Source: Melioribacteraceae bacterium (GTDB lineage: Bacteria; Bacteroidota; Ignavibacteria; Ignavibacteriales; Melioribacteraceae). From it: a stretch of 64,000 bases of DNA. This document shows positions 56,883 to 64,000 of this stretch, piece by piece. The notes below the pieces were generated by a model. The model did no database searches, had not been told where the DNA came from, and was given only the letters and a program-made list of their open reading frames with translations. Numbering within the stretch: position 1 is the stretch's first letter; each line of letters opens with the position of its first letter. The stretch lies in assembly GCA_027030245.1 (NCBI GenBank), contig JALVFE010000017.1, positions 24,120 through 88,119 of the forward strand, in the 5' to 3' direction. The translations under genes were made by a program, and so were the position numbers.

Positions 56883-57791
56883 ATGAAAAAAATCTTAATA
56901 TTGATTTTTATATCCGGTGCGATTTACGCGCAAAATACATTTGAATTTTTACGTCTCGATAACAGTCCCCGCGCAGCCGCTTTGGCGGGAAGTTTCGTTT
57001 CGAACAACGATGACCCGAACGTGATATTTTATAATCCTGCGGGAATTGCGCAACTCAAAAACAGACCGGCTTCATTCTCGTTTTTAAAACATTTACTTGA
57101 TATAAATTCCGTAAGTCTCGCATACTCGCATTTTTTCGAAGGGATAGGAAGATTCGGCGCAGGTGTTCAATACATAAATTACGGAAGTTTTACGGAAGCA
57201 AATGAATTCGGCGAAAAGTTGGGAGAATTCGGCGCGGGCGAATTTGCTTTAACTATCGGTTACTCAAATGAATTGGGAGATAATTTTTACTACGGGATTA
57301 ACACTAAATTTATTTATTCTTCCATTGCCGACAGATACTCGACCGGTATCGGTTTCGATTTCGGATTGCAATATTCAATACCGTCAAGCAAATGGAATTT
57401 CGGACTGTCGATACTAAACGCCGGGACACAGATAAAATACTTTTACAGCACAAAAGAAGAACTCCCGCTCGATATTAGAATAGGCGTTTCGAAAACGCTT
57501 GAACATTTACCGTTCACGTTCTACTTTTCTCTCAACAAACTTAACGAGAAAGAAGACCGCTTCAAACAGTTTACGGTCGGCGGAGAGCTAAAACTTTCCA
57601 AAGTTTTACGTTTACGCTTCGGTTACGATAACGAAAAACGGAAAGAACTTAAAATCGGCACAACCGCCGGAATTGCGGGATTCAGCATTGGAGTCGGTTT
57701 TGTGGTTAAAGATTATAATATCGATTACGCTTATTCGTCAATGGGTTCGATCGGAGGTTTGCACAGAATCGGCGTGACAACTTCTTTTTAA
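56883..57791 (+). CDS. porQ: PorQ, type IX secretion system outer-membrane protein
   Basis: A signal peptide (ILILIFISGAIYAQ) is followed by a PorQ/PorV-type barrel with RLDNSPRAAALAGSFVSNNDDPNVIFYNPAG as the conserved N-terminal block and GGLHRIGVTTSF as the closing strand. PorQ attaches to the T9SS in Bacteroidota. The protein length, 302 residues, fits PorQ rather than the longer PorV. Two or three clients with sorting domains are encoded nearby. It stands alone, with 255 bases of upstream sequence holding no gene. Confidence 0.88.
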   Translation: MKKILILIFISGAIYAQNTFEFLRLDNSPRAAALAGSFVSNNDDPNVIFYNPAGIAQLKNRPASFSFLKHLLDINSVSLAYSHFFEGIGRFGAGVQYINYGSFTEANEFGEKLGEFGAGEFALTIGYSNELGDNFYYGINTKFIYSSIADRYSTGIGFDFGLQYSIPSSKWNFGLSILNAGTQIKYFYSTKEELPLDIRIGVSKTLEHLPFTFYFSLNKLNEKEDRFKQFTVGGELKLSKVLRLRFGYDNEKRKELKIGTTAGIAGFSIGVGFVVKDYNIDYAYSSMGSIGGLHRIGVTTSF

Positions 57792-58999
57792 TGTAAGTAA
57801 GGCTTTTTCAAATACTTCTCTGCGCGTTCGTGCGAATTTTTATATTCGTCCATATCCAGAACTTTGTTGTATTGCGCAATTGCTTTTGCCCTTTCGTCCA
57901 ATTGATCGTAAACCATTCCCAAATACAAAGTAGCATTTACCCAAAATCCCGAAGGTTCGTCCCCGTCTATTTTTTTCGAAAGTTCAACGCAACGGCGGAA
58001 CATAACCAATGCCGAATCCAGTTTCTTATCAATATCGTATTTCACACCCAGATAATAAACCGCTTCCCTTTCAACTTTTTCGTTATAACCGGGAAGTCCG
58101 GTTTTGCATTTTTTCAATATATCGCCGAACACAGCGCTGGCGTTTTTGTAATCGCCTTTTTTAACAAAAATTCTTCCGTAATATCTTTGGAAAGTAGGAT
58201 TATCGGGAAAATCCGAAACGAGAATTTTAGCGTAGTGCAATGCTTTGTTGAAATCTTCTTCGAATTGATAATAAAGCGTAAGAAGGAAAAACCTTGCTTC
58301 AATTCTCGCATACTTTGCTTTTAACGCCACTTCTTTCAGTTGTTTAATTCCCAGTTCCTTATCGCCTTCAGGGAAGAAAATCATTACGGGTTTAATAAAC
58401 GGATATTTTTCCGGGATAGCCGTAGCGTAATAATTATAAATACCGAATCCGAGTTTTACTTCTTCGTTATTGGGGTCAATCTCATAAACGCGGTAAACCA
58501 ACGGAAGCGCTTCTTTCCCGTCCAAAGCAGCCTTAAACCATTCTTTTCTAAGAGCGTATAACCTTCCGCGGAAACCGAGCGAACCGCCTTTGAAAAACAT
58601 TGCATCAACATTCTCGGGATCGTTATCCAAAATGCTGTCGCACATTTCTATTACATTTTCCAGCTTCTCAACAAAAAGATCGTCGTAACTTTCGTTTTCC
58701 CTGTTGAGCATTATTTTCCACCACACAATCATCGCATCGAAAAATTTCCCCGCGGGATGATGCGGATACTTTTTCATCAACAGCCGGAAAGTGTTTTCGG
58801 CTTGTTGAAACTTAATGTTGTAAATTTGGTAAATTCCCGCGGTAACAAGCGAATCGAATTGAGGATCGGCCGTTTCCCCGTATGTTTTCTTGGTAACCGG
58901 AATTACGGTAAGAATAAGAACTAATATTAATTTTATGGAATTCGCGAGCAAATTGATTTCATACCTTTTTAATTCGGAAATATATTGTTTTATATTCAT
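57788..58999 (-). CDS. TPR-repeat protein
   Basis: A 403-residue protein with an N-terminal hydrophobic segment (LANSIKLILVLILTVIPV) and tetratricopeptide repeats throughout (for example FQAENTFRLLMKKYPHHPAGKFFDA and LDEQAKAIAQYNKVLDM-like units near the end). TPRs mediate protein contacts; the partner is unknown. It overlaps the convergent porQ stop by 4 bases. Confidence 0.8.
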   Translation of the reverse strand: MNIKQYISELKRYEINLLANSIKLILVLILTVIPVTKKTYGETADPQFDSLVTAGIYQIYNIKFQQAENTFRLLMKKYPHHPAGKFFDAMIVWWKIMLNRENESYDDLFVEKLENVIEMCDSILDNDPENVDAMFFKGGSLGFRGRLYALRKEWFKAALDGKEALPLVYRVYEIDPNNEEVKLGFGIYNYYATAIPEKYPFIKPVMIFFPEGDKELGIKQLKEVALKAKYARIEARFFLLTLYYQFEEDFNKALHYAKILVSDFPDNPTFQRYYGRIFVKKGDYKNASAVFGDILKKCKTGLPGYNEKVEREAVYYLGVKYDIDKKLDSALVMFRRCVELSKKIDGDEPSGFWVNATLYLGMVYDQLDERAKAIAQYNKVLDMDEYKNSHERAEKYLKKPYLH

Positions 59000-59043
59000 T
59001 TCATCAAATAAAGTTTGATGGAATTTGTGGTGACCTACTTAGC

Positions 59044-59113
59044 CACCGTGCGGGCGGTGGCAGTAATAGTATGGGTGAACACTGGCAGCAATTGACAGTG
59101 TGGGCGGTGGTCA
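59044..59113. repeat. GC-rich degenerate direct and inverted repeats
   Basis: GTGCGGGCGGTGG at 59048-59060 recurs as GTGTGGGCGGTGG at 59098-59110. GCCACCG...CGGTGGC forms a 7-bp stem at the first copy, and ACACTG/CAGTGT (59079-59084, 59096-59101) a second stem between them. The GC content stands out from the AT-rich surroundings. It looks like a decayed palindromic element between two genes. Confidence 0.5.
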
Positions 59114-59133
59114 GTGAGAAAAAAAATAAGGAG

Positions 59134-59156
59134 AAAAAAGGACTCTTGACGAGCCC
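59134..59156 (-). terminator. Intrinsic terminator of the subtilisin-like protease gene
   Basis: On the minus strand GGGCTC/GAGTCC (one G-U pair) forms a stem with a GTCAA-type loop and is followed by six T. It lies about 17 bases past the protease stop. Confidence 0.75.
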
Positions 59157-59172
59157 TCTCTTCTCCCTTCCA

Positions 59173-61533
59173 TTATTTCGTTAATAACATTTTCTTACTT
59201 TCTACATAATTATTTGCTTGCAGTCTGTAAATATATAGACCGCTCGGCAATTTACTTCCATCGAAATTAACGCTGTAATATCCGGCGCTTTTTCGCTCAT
59301 TTACCAACTCCGCAACTTCTTTTCCCAATACGTCGTATACACGTAATGAAACGTAAGCAGGTTCTTTTAGTTGATACTTTATTACTGTTGTTGGATTAAA
59401 CGGATTCGGGTAGTTATTTAATAATTTTGTTGTTGTTGGTATTTCTTCTGCTACTCCGGTTTTTTCAAAATTATTTCTCTCTTGCATATTCCCTTCGCCT
59501 ACGGTAACCGTTTTATATGCTTCTGCCGTAGAGTTATTTGCATCGGTAACCGTAACCTTTACCTTAAAACTTCTCCAATCCGATCGAGAAGCAGTTGGGC
59601 TATCTCCTCCAAAATCAAACCAATAACCGCAGGGAACATTGTCCGGATTTATATCTCCAAAATTCTCAATCCCATCGCAAAAAACATAATATTCCCAATG
59701 ATAATGATATGGGGTTCTACCTCCCGAAGGATGTGCGGTCCACGTACCGGTTTGTCCTCCATTTAAATATGAAGGTCCGGTGATATAAACTGATAAAGGT
59801 TCATTCTTTCCTAAAACAGTATATTCAAAATGTACATTTGAAGGAGTTGTAGGATAATATCCTAAATATTCACCGGCTACATTCCATACCTGATAAACGT
59901 ATGTACGTAAAGTAGCGCTTGAATTATTATAAGAAACAACATCGCAATACCCCATTCCGTAATTTGGGGATGCTTTAGAAAAACCGTTTGTACCGACTCC
60001 CCTACCCCAAACATGCGTATCGGTAGTATAACCGAAACTAACGGATTTTCGAACTTCGTATCTTTTTACAATATAATAACCATCTGCAAGCCCGGATACA
60101 CCGTAAAACGTAATACCAAATGAGCCGGTACTACTGTATACACTGCCGCCATTGGCTGATTTATGGCTTAAAACATACGGTGACCGCAATAAATCCAACG
60201 CTTTACGGGCATTTACACGACCGGTACCTAAATATTGGTCCCAACCAGGATATGAACTTGAATTTACATCATCAGCTGAAATTTTAATTATATTTTCAAT
60301 ATCGTCGTTAGAAAGGCTTGTGTTATAGCCTTTTAACAGAGAAGCTATACCGGAAACAAAAGGAGCTGCCATTGAAGTCCCTCCATCATAATGATAATCT
60401 GGATCATCAGGAAAATTTCCATTTCTATATGTTGAAAGAATATGTACACCCGGTGCAGAAACATCTATGGCATTATTTCTTTGCGAAAATGAAGCAATGT
60501 TATCATTATTATCCGTTGCACCAACGGCAATAATACCCTGCCCAAAACCTGCCGGATAGTATGTTTGGTTAGGATATGACTCTTGGTAATTTCCATTTGC
60601 ACATACTGCAACTCTATTCATTTTATATGCATAGGTAAAAGCTAACCTTACGGTTGTTGAGTACCTAGGGGAATGATCATATTGACTTTTTACCAATGTC
60701 CAGCTATTATTTAGTACACGTACGTTTGAGCTATAATTTACAGCATCAACTATTGCATTATATATACCGACATCATCAGCATTATCAATACGTTGTGCAT
60801 TAAGTTTTGCGTACCAATCAACACCGGAGACACCTTTATCATTATTAGATATAGCTGCAGCAATCCCTGCAACATGAATTCCATGTCCATCCCATCCATA
60901 ACCGTTATCACCGCCTACCTTTCCATTTAAATCTGGATGAGTCTTGTCAATACCACCATCAATTATTGCAATTATATTATTTGAATTACCTTTGTAAATA
61001 TCCCAAGCTTGTGTTGCATGAATATCTCTACCGGTTGTTCCATTTTTTAACCCCCATTGATAATTGAAATAAGTATCATTTGGAATTGTAGAACCAGGCA
61101 TTGCATATCCGTTTCTTTCTGCAAATAATACACTTTTTTCTTTCTCAAGAAGCTTGATTGTATTTTCAATATTATTTTTATTTTTTAATTTTAACTTAAA
61201 AATTCGCGACATATTAGGTAACTTTATTTTTGTGCCGTCTTGTAATATTTTAATTGTATCAACCACCCTGAAACTTGGAAACGCTTTTTTTATTTTACTT
61301 ATTCCTATTTTACCCATTGTATTACTAAGCGATTTTGAATTGATTATCAATTTTGCCATATCGGTTAATTCCGTAGTATTACCAGGCATTTCAAGCGAAT
61401 CCGGGAGAAAGTAAACTAAAAGTTCCGAATCCAATTCTCTTTCTTGACCAATAATTGATAATGATGTGGACAGCATAAAAAATAATGAAAGGACTAAAAC
61501 ATTAAACAATTTTATTGAAATATAATTTTTCAT
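59173..61533 (-). CDS. Subtilisin-like (S8) protease with T9SS sorting domain
   Basis: A signal peptide (NVLVLSLFFMLSTSLSIIGQ) is followed by an inhibitor-like propeptide. The S8 domain carries the triad D192 (AIIDGG), H217 (DGHGIHVAG) and S387 (GGTSMAAP). Beta modules follow, and then a T9SS sorting domain (NNYPNPFNPTTVIKYQ...RVYDVLGKEV...GLYIYRL). I start at the ATG at 61533 because AAAGGAGACTAAA precedes it and it begins a clean signal peptide. The in-frame ATG at 61677 would translate a repeated hairpin. The region upstream is a long structured leader, so expression may be post-transcriptionally controlled. Confidence 0.93.
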   Translation of the reverse strand: MKNYISIKLFNVLVLSLFFMLSTSLSIIGQERELDSELLVYFLPDSLEMPGNTTELTDMAKLIINSKSLSNTMGKIGISKIKKAFPSFRVVDTIKILQDGTKIKLPNMSRIFKLKLKNKNNIENTIKLLEKEKSVLFAERNGYAMPGSTIPNDTYFNYQWGLKNGTTGRDIHATQAWDIYKGNSNNIIAIIDGGIDKTHPDLNGKVGGDNGYGWDGHGIHVAGIAAAISNNDKGVSGVDWYAKLNAQRIDNADDVGIYNAIVDAVNYSSNVRVLNNSWTLVKSQYDHSPRYSTTVRLAFTYAYKMNRVAVCANGNYQESYPNQTYYPAGFGQGIIAVGATDNNDNIASFSQRNNAIDVSAPGVHILSTYRNGNFPDDPDYHYDGGTSMAAPFVSGIASLLKGYNTSLSNDDIENIIKISADDVNSSSYPGWDQYLGTGRVNARKALDLLRSPYVLSHKSANGGSVYSSTGSFGITFYGVSGLADGYYIVKRYEVRKSVSFGYTTDTHVWGRGVGTNGFSKASPNYGMGYCDVVSYNNSSATLRTYVYQVWNVAGEYLGYYPTTPSNVHFEYTVLGKNEPLSVYITGPSYLNGGQTGTWTAHPSGGRTPYHYHWEYYVFCDGIENFGDINPDNVPCGYWFDFGGDSPTASRSDWRSFKVKVTVTDANNSTAEAYKTVTVGEGNMQERNNFEKTGVAEEIPTTTKLLNNYPNPFNPTTVIKYQLKEPAYVSLRVYDVLGKEVAELVNERKSAGYYSVNFDGSKLPSGLYIYRLQANNYVESKKMLLTK

Positions 61534-61553
61534 TTTAGTCTCCTTTAATTTGT

Positions 61554-61625
61554 GTAATAACAAGTTTTTTATTACGTTAATAGCACAATAAAAAGGGAGA
61601 ATAGCTATTTTTGAGCAATAGCTAT
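61554..61625 (-). promoter_or_regulatory. Two hairpins in the leader of the protease gene
   Basis: Inside the 5' leader of the S8 protease gene are a 7-bp stem (GTAATAA/TTATTAC, 61554-61575) just before the ribosome site, and a 9-bp stem built from two copies of AATAGCTAT(T) (61600-61625) followed by CTCCCTTTTT. The second could act as an attenuator. Both are inferred from symmetry only. Confidence 0.4.
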
Positions 61626-61653
61626 GCACAGCAAAGACCTTTTTTATTGTAAA

Positions 61654-61746
61654 TTCGCCGCCGTTGTGTTCCGGCACAATGGCGGTTTAATTATTTACTA
61701 CATACATTGGAACCACCTCCTTTTTTCTATTTTTTAATTAAATGTT
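61654..61746 (-). repeat. 93-bp repeat, copy 1 (SD, micro-ORF, hairpin)
   Basis: Identical over 93 bases to 63782-63874. Read on the minus strand it holds the last codons of a TolB-like gene, a perfect AAGGAGGTGG, a six-codon ORF, and an 11-bp stem with one mispair (CCGCCATTGTG/CACAACGGCGG, 61658-61685). It lies between the first TolB-like gene and the protease leader. Confidence 0.92.
61687..61707 (-). CDS. Six-codon micro-ORF (MYVVNN)
   Basis: ATG TAT GTA GTA AAT AAT TAA is preceded by AAGGAGGTGG (61713-61722) at ideal spacing (8 bases from GGAGG). The stop is 1 base before the hairpin. The ribosome site is the strongest in the whole window and the ORF is fully conserved in the second repeat copy. 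It may be a leader peptide or part of a mobile repeat; translation is not shown. Confidence 0.4.
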   Translation of the reverse strand: MYVVNN

Positions 61747-62669
61747 ATTTGATGTTTATTTTTACCATTCCTTTTCATTATCCATAACCGTCCACTAATA
61801 GCGCGTGAATCCGTATATATTATCCATTCACCGTCCGGCGACCAATCACATCCATATCCTTGAGTTTCCGTTAGTTGTTTTTGGTTAGTTCCATCTGAAT
61901 TCATTACCCAAATTTGCGGCGTTCCTCCGTTGGGCTGATAGGTATAAGCAATATTATTACCATCTGGGGAATATTTGGGAAAATCATCCATACCATCATT
62001 AAATGTTAAACGCTTTACATTATTCCCGTTTTCATTCATTACAACTATTTCTGATGCCTCCGTATTAAAATCTTTCGAATATCTTATATGAACAATTTTA
62101 CTGCCATCCGGCGACCAGCTCGGTTCTCTTATTTCTCCTTTTTCAGGTTCATACGCAATTCTTGTTTTTTCACTCCCGTCACTCTTCATTTTCCAAATAA
62201 AGTTCATTCCGTTAGGACTGTCTTTATTCGAATCATAAGCAATCCATTTACCGTCGGGACTCCATGACGGGAAATAGTTCCTCCCTTCAGATGTTAGCTG
62301 TATTAAGCTATCACCATTAGATTTGATTTTATATATTTGTGCTTTGTCGCTAAAAACCAGCCATTCACCGTTCGGTGACCATGAAGGACTATGTGCTCCG
62401 TTACTTATATATAATATCCGATTATTAGCGCCATTTGTATCAATAAGGTAAATTCCTGTTTTACTTGAGACTGAATCGCCATGTATATATGCTATTGTTT
62501 TTCCATCCGGCGACCATGCGGCTTCATAATCAGTTAATCTAAAATCAAAACACTCAAAACACGGGGGTTTAGTTTCATTTCCCAAAGGATTGTCTTCACA
62601 TGAAATTAGAAATAATGATAAAGTAATTGCTGTAAAAATTAGGGATATTTTTTTTATCCGTATTTTCAT
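61734..62669 (-). CDS. TolB-like beta-propeller lipoprotein, paralog 1
   Basis: A lipoprotein signal (LFLISC) is followed by six or so WD40-like/PD40 blades with the repeated SWSPDGKWI motif (AAWSPDGKTIAYI, PSWSPNGEWLVF, PSWSPDGSKIVHI, YSPDGNNIAYTY, DWSPDGEWIIY). Such propellers bind peptides or glycans at the envelope. The start could be the ATG at 62681 or, as chosen, that at 62669, which gives a cleaner signal. About 300 bases (61985-62290) are nearly identical to the next gene. Confidence 0.85.
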   Translation of the reverse strand: MKIRIKKISLIFTAITLSLFLISCEDNPLGNETKPPCFECFDFRLTDYEAAWSPDGKTIAYIHGDSVSSKTGIYLIDTNGANNRILYISNGAHSPSWSPNGEWLVFSDKAQIYKIKSNGDSLIQLTSEGRNYFPSWSPDGKWIAYDSNKDSPNGMNFIWKMKSDGSEKTRIAYEPEKGEIREPSWSPDGSKIVHIRYSKDFNTEASEIVVMNENGNNVKRLTFNDGMDDFPKYSPDGNNIAYTYQPNGGTPQIWVMNSDGTNQKQLTETQGYGCDWSPDGEWIIYTDSRAISGRLWIMKRNGKNKHQITFN

Positions 62670-62693
62670 TTCCCTTTCCATTTTTCCAAAATC

Positions 62694-63731
62694 TTAATTA
62701 TATGTTGGTTTAGGATTAAATGTTAGTTGCTTTTTATTTCCTGTATCAATATCTATTATCCAAAGGACCCCATTGTCGTATGACCATTTGTTATAATTAT
62801 GTTGTGGATACACTATTTTTTTACCATCAGGAACCCAACTAAATATCTCACTAATACCACTTGAAGTGAGTATTTTGATAACATTCTTAGACAAGTCAAG
62901 AATCACAAGTTGCGGTAGCCCCCCTTTCACCCGTGAAGAAAATGCAATCTTTGACCCATCAGGGGAATATTTGGGGTAATAATCCATATAATCATTAAAC
63001 GTTAATCGTTTTACGTTATTACCGTTTTCATCCATTACAACTATTTCTGAAGCATCCGTATTGAAATCTTTCGAATATCTTATATGAACAATTTTACTAC
63101 CATCCGGCGACCAGCTTGGTTCTCTTATTTCTCCTTTTTCAGGTTCATACGCAATTCTTGTTTTGTCACTTCCGTCACTTTTCATTTTCCAAATAAAGTT
63201 CATTCCATTAGGACTATCTCTGTTCGAATCATAAGCAATCCATTTACCGTCGGGACTCCATGACGGGAAATAGTTCCTCCCTTCGAAAGTTAGTTGAATT
63301 ATTTGTGTTGTACCAAACACCATTTTATTTTCATCAAAAGGCATTTTATAAATATTTGCATTCTTAACAAATACTATCCATTTCCCGTCAGGTGACCAAT
63401 CAGGTGTATCTAATGTATATGGTAATACTCTTCTCATATTTGTACCATCCATATTTATCAACCAAAAACCAAGTGAGTCTGTATCAAATACTTGCTTGTA
63501 AAGTCCGTGATTAATTGTATCTATTCTCAGCATTGGTATATGATTAAATCCTACGATTTTACCATTCGGATGTATTACAGGTGTATCATAAGGGGCGGTA
63601 AATAACAGCAAAGGATCAATTCCACCTCCTCCGTCAACCGGGTTGCTGTCATTGCAGCTTGTAAGAATAAAAATTAATGCTTTGAGTAAGAAAATAAAAT
63701 GATTACATTTTAATTTATTTATACCTTTCAA
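62694..63731 (-). CDS. TolB-like beta-propeller lipoprotein, paralog 2
   Basis: A 345-residue lipoprotein (signal ending LIFILTSC) with PD40 blades (DWSPDGKWIVFV, PSWSPDGKWIAYD, PSWSPDGSKIVHI, YSPDGSKIAF). The central part matches paralog 1 almost residue for residue, while both ends differ. The start is TTG at 63731 with AAAGG 8 bases upstream; no ATG is suitable. It precedes paralog 1 by 24 bases and follows the second 93-bp repeat copy. Confidence 0.83.
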   Translation of the reverse strand: MKGINKLKCNHFIFLLKALIFILTSCNDSNPVDGGGGIDPLLLFTAPYDTPVIHPNGKIVGFNHIPMLRIDTINHGLYKQVFDTDSLGFWLINMDGTNMRRVLPYTLDTPDWSPDGKWIVFVKNANIYKMPFDENKMVFGTTQIIQLTFEGRNYFPSWSPDGKWIAYDSNRDSPNGMNFIWKMKSDGSDKTRIAYEPEKGEIREPSWSPDGSKIVHIRYSKDFNTDASEIVVMDENGNNVKRLTFNDYMDYYPKYSPDGSKIAFSSRVKGGLPQLVILDLSKNVIKILTSSGISEIFSWVPDGKKIVYPQHNYNKWSYDNGVLWIIDIDTGNKKQLTFNPKPTYN

Positions 63732-63781
63732 TTTTTTACCTTTTTGTTTTATCTAAAATATTGCTAATAACATTTCAGTTC

Positions 63782-63874
63782 TTCGCCGCCGTTGTGTTCC
63801 GGCACAATGGCGGTTTAATTATTTACTACATACATTGGAACCACCTCCTTTTTTCTATTTTTTAATTAAATGTT
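63782..63874 (-). repeat. 93-bp repeat, copy 2
   Basis: Perfect copy of 61654-61746, offset by exactly 2128 bases. On the minus strand it lies upstream of TolB paralog 2, and its 5' end carries the last codons of a third TolB-like gene. Beyond 63874 the similarity stops where the IS element begins. Confidence 0.92.
63815..63835 (-). CDS. Second copy of the six-codon micro-ORF
   Basis: Identical to the ORF at 61687-61707 with its AAGGAGGTGG at 63841-63850. Its stop also abuts the hairpin. This copy would lead into TolB paralog 2. Confidence 0.38.
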   Translation of the reverse strand: MYVVNN

Positions 63875-63879
63875 TATAA
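63862..63879 (-). pseudogene. C-terminal remnant of a third TolB-like gene
   Basis: The bases encode the terminal Thr-Phe-Asn and stop codon shared with paralog 1, then break off at the IS terminus. Immediately inside the break an in-frame TAA appears. The rest of the gene presumably lies beyond the IS element, outside the window. Confidence 0.5.
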
Positions 63880-64000
63880 TGTACCCCAAAAACTGGACAA
63901 GAAATTAAGGTGGAAAAATCGTAAATTAACAAAAAACAAAGGAGAGAAGAAATGTCCAGTAAGAGGAAAAATTTTTCTAACCAATATAAGGCAAAAGTTG
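63880..64000 (+). mobile_element. IS3-family insertion sequence, left end
   Basis: The terminal repeat starts TGTACCCCAAAAACTGGAC, the typical IS3-family end. A transposase orfA follows 52 bases inside it. The element continues past the window, so the right end and target duplication cannot be seen. Confidence 0.85.
63952..64000 (+). CDS. IS3-family transposase orfA, 3'-truncated by window edge
   Basis: The ATG is preceded by AAAGGAGAGAAGAA and begins MSSKRKNFSNQYKAKV, matching the start of IS3-family orfA (helix-turn-helix DNA-binding protein, later fused by frameshift to the DDE orfB). Only 16 codons are visible. Confidence 0.8.
   Translation, partial: MSSKRKNFSNQYKAKV

Noticed and set aside
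61534..61677. Longer start of the S8 protease at 61677
   Set aside because: The extra 48 residues would translate the 93-bp repeat hairpin and have no signal-peptide character; the ATG at 61533 has a strong ribosome site and a clean signal peptide.
61658..61685. Hairpin as an integron attC site
   Set aside because: The core site sequences (GTTRRRY/RYYYAAC) and the expected spacer bulges are absent.
1..64000. CRISPR arrays, tRNA and rRNA genes
   Set aside because: No regularly spaced repeats, and no cloverleaf or rRNA-like conserved segments were seen in the intergenic regions.

Overview
The window is AT-rich, densely coded bacterial DNA, most likely from the Ignavibacteria/Melioribacter side of the Bacteroidota-Chlorobi-Ignavibacteriota group. 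Four things point there: a GWxTD-domain protein; secreted proteins ending in the NYPNPFNP...KVYDVLG...GVY type IX secretion (T9SS) sorting domain; a PorQ-type outer-membrane protein; and full-length envelope genes for a Gram-negative cell (BamA-like, BamD, MlaEFD, TonB receptor). No rRNA, tRNA or CRISPR array was seen.

Layout. 1-8472 (+): a truncated GWxTD protein, a PfkB sugar kinase, a BamA/TamA-like barrel, a UbiA prenyltransferase, RNase HII, YraN and an MlaE-MlaF-MlaD lipid transporter. 8655-11435 (+): uvrA. 11432-17707 (-): a GHL10-type glycosidase, aroB, aroK, a small beta-barrel protein and a PpiD/SurA-like foldase closed by a clear terminator. 17943-20279 (+): a 70-residue membrane protein coupled to a sodium:solute symporter. 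20408-27060 (-): a cysteine-rich lipoprotein, then a chain reading hrcA-grpE-dnaJ-(comEA-like)-(pseudopilin-like)-(DUF3822/PilM-like)-rsmD-coaD. The comEA-like gene has no ATG, GTG or TTG start. 27287-34644 (+): purM, a lipoprotein, a TonB-dependent receptor, a TatD-radical SAM fusion, dacB and prmA. 34641-35753 (-): a MarR regulator and a YgjP-type metallopeptidase. 35846-44089 (+): a compact menaquinone cluster menF-D-H-B-A-C-E, met by a convergent hotdog thioesterase (44086-44487) that could supply the DHNA-CoA hydrolase step. 44594-46357 (+): a membrane thioredoxin and a YwqK/MORN-like repeat protein. 46344-56627 (-): a long envelope operon (hypothetical, bamD, acyl-CoA thioesterase, FG-GAP protein, MXAN_6640-like metalloprotease, ccmA, ccmB, M23 peptidase with T9SS tail, propeller protein). 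56883-57791 (+): porQ. 57788-58999 (-): a TPR protein.

59000-64000 is the accessory end of the window. It holds a subtilisin-like protease with a T9SS tail, two tandem TolB-like beta-propeller lipoproteins that share a nearly identical central block, and two perfect 93-bp copies of a module. Each copy carries a perfect Shine-Dalgarno, a six-codon ORF (MYVVNN) and a strong hairpin. Beyond the second copy the sequence runs into the left end of an IS3-family element, which appears to have cut off a third TolB-like copy.

The most unusual items are the duplicated SD-micro-ORF-hairpin module and the structured leader of the protease gene, the comEA-like ORF with only an ATT start available, the palindromic repeat inserted in frame in the T9SS domain of the M23 protein, and the TatD-radical SAM fusion. 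None of these is proven to be a new system; each is stated with what would test it.
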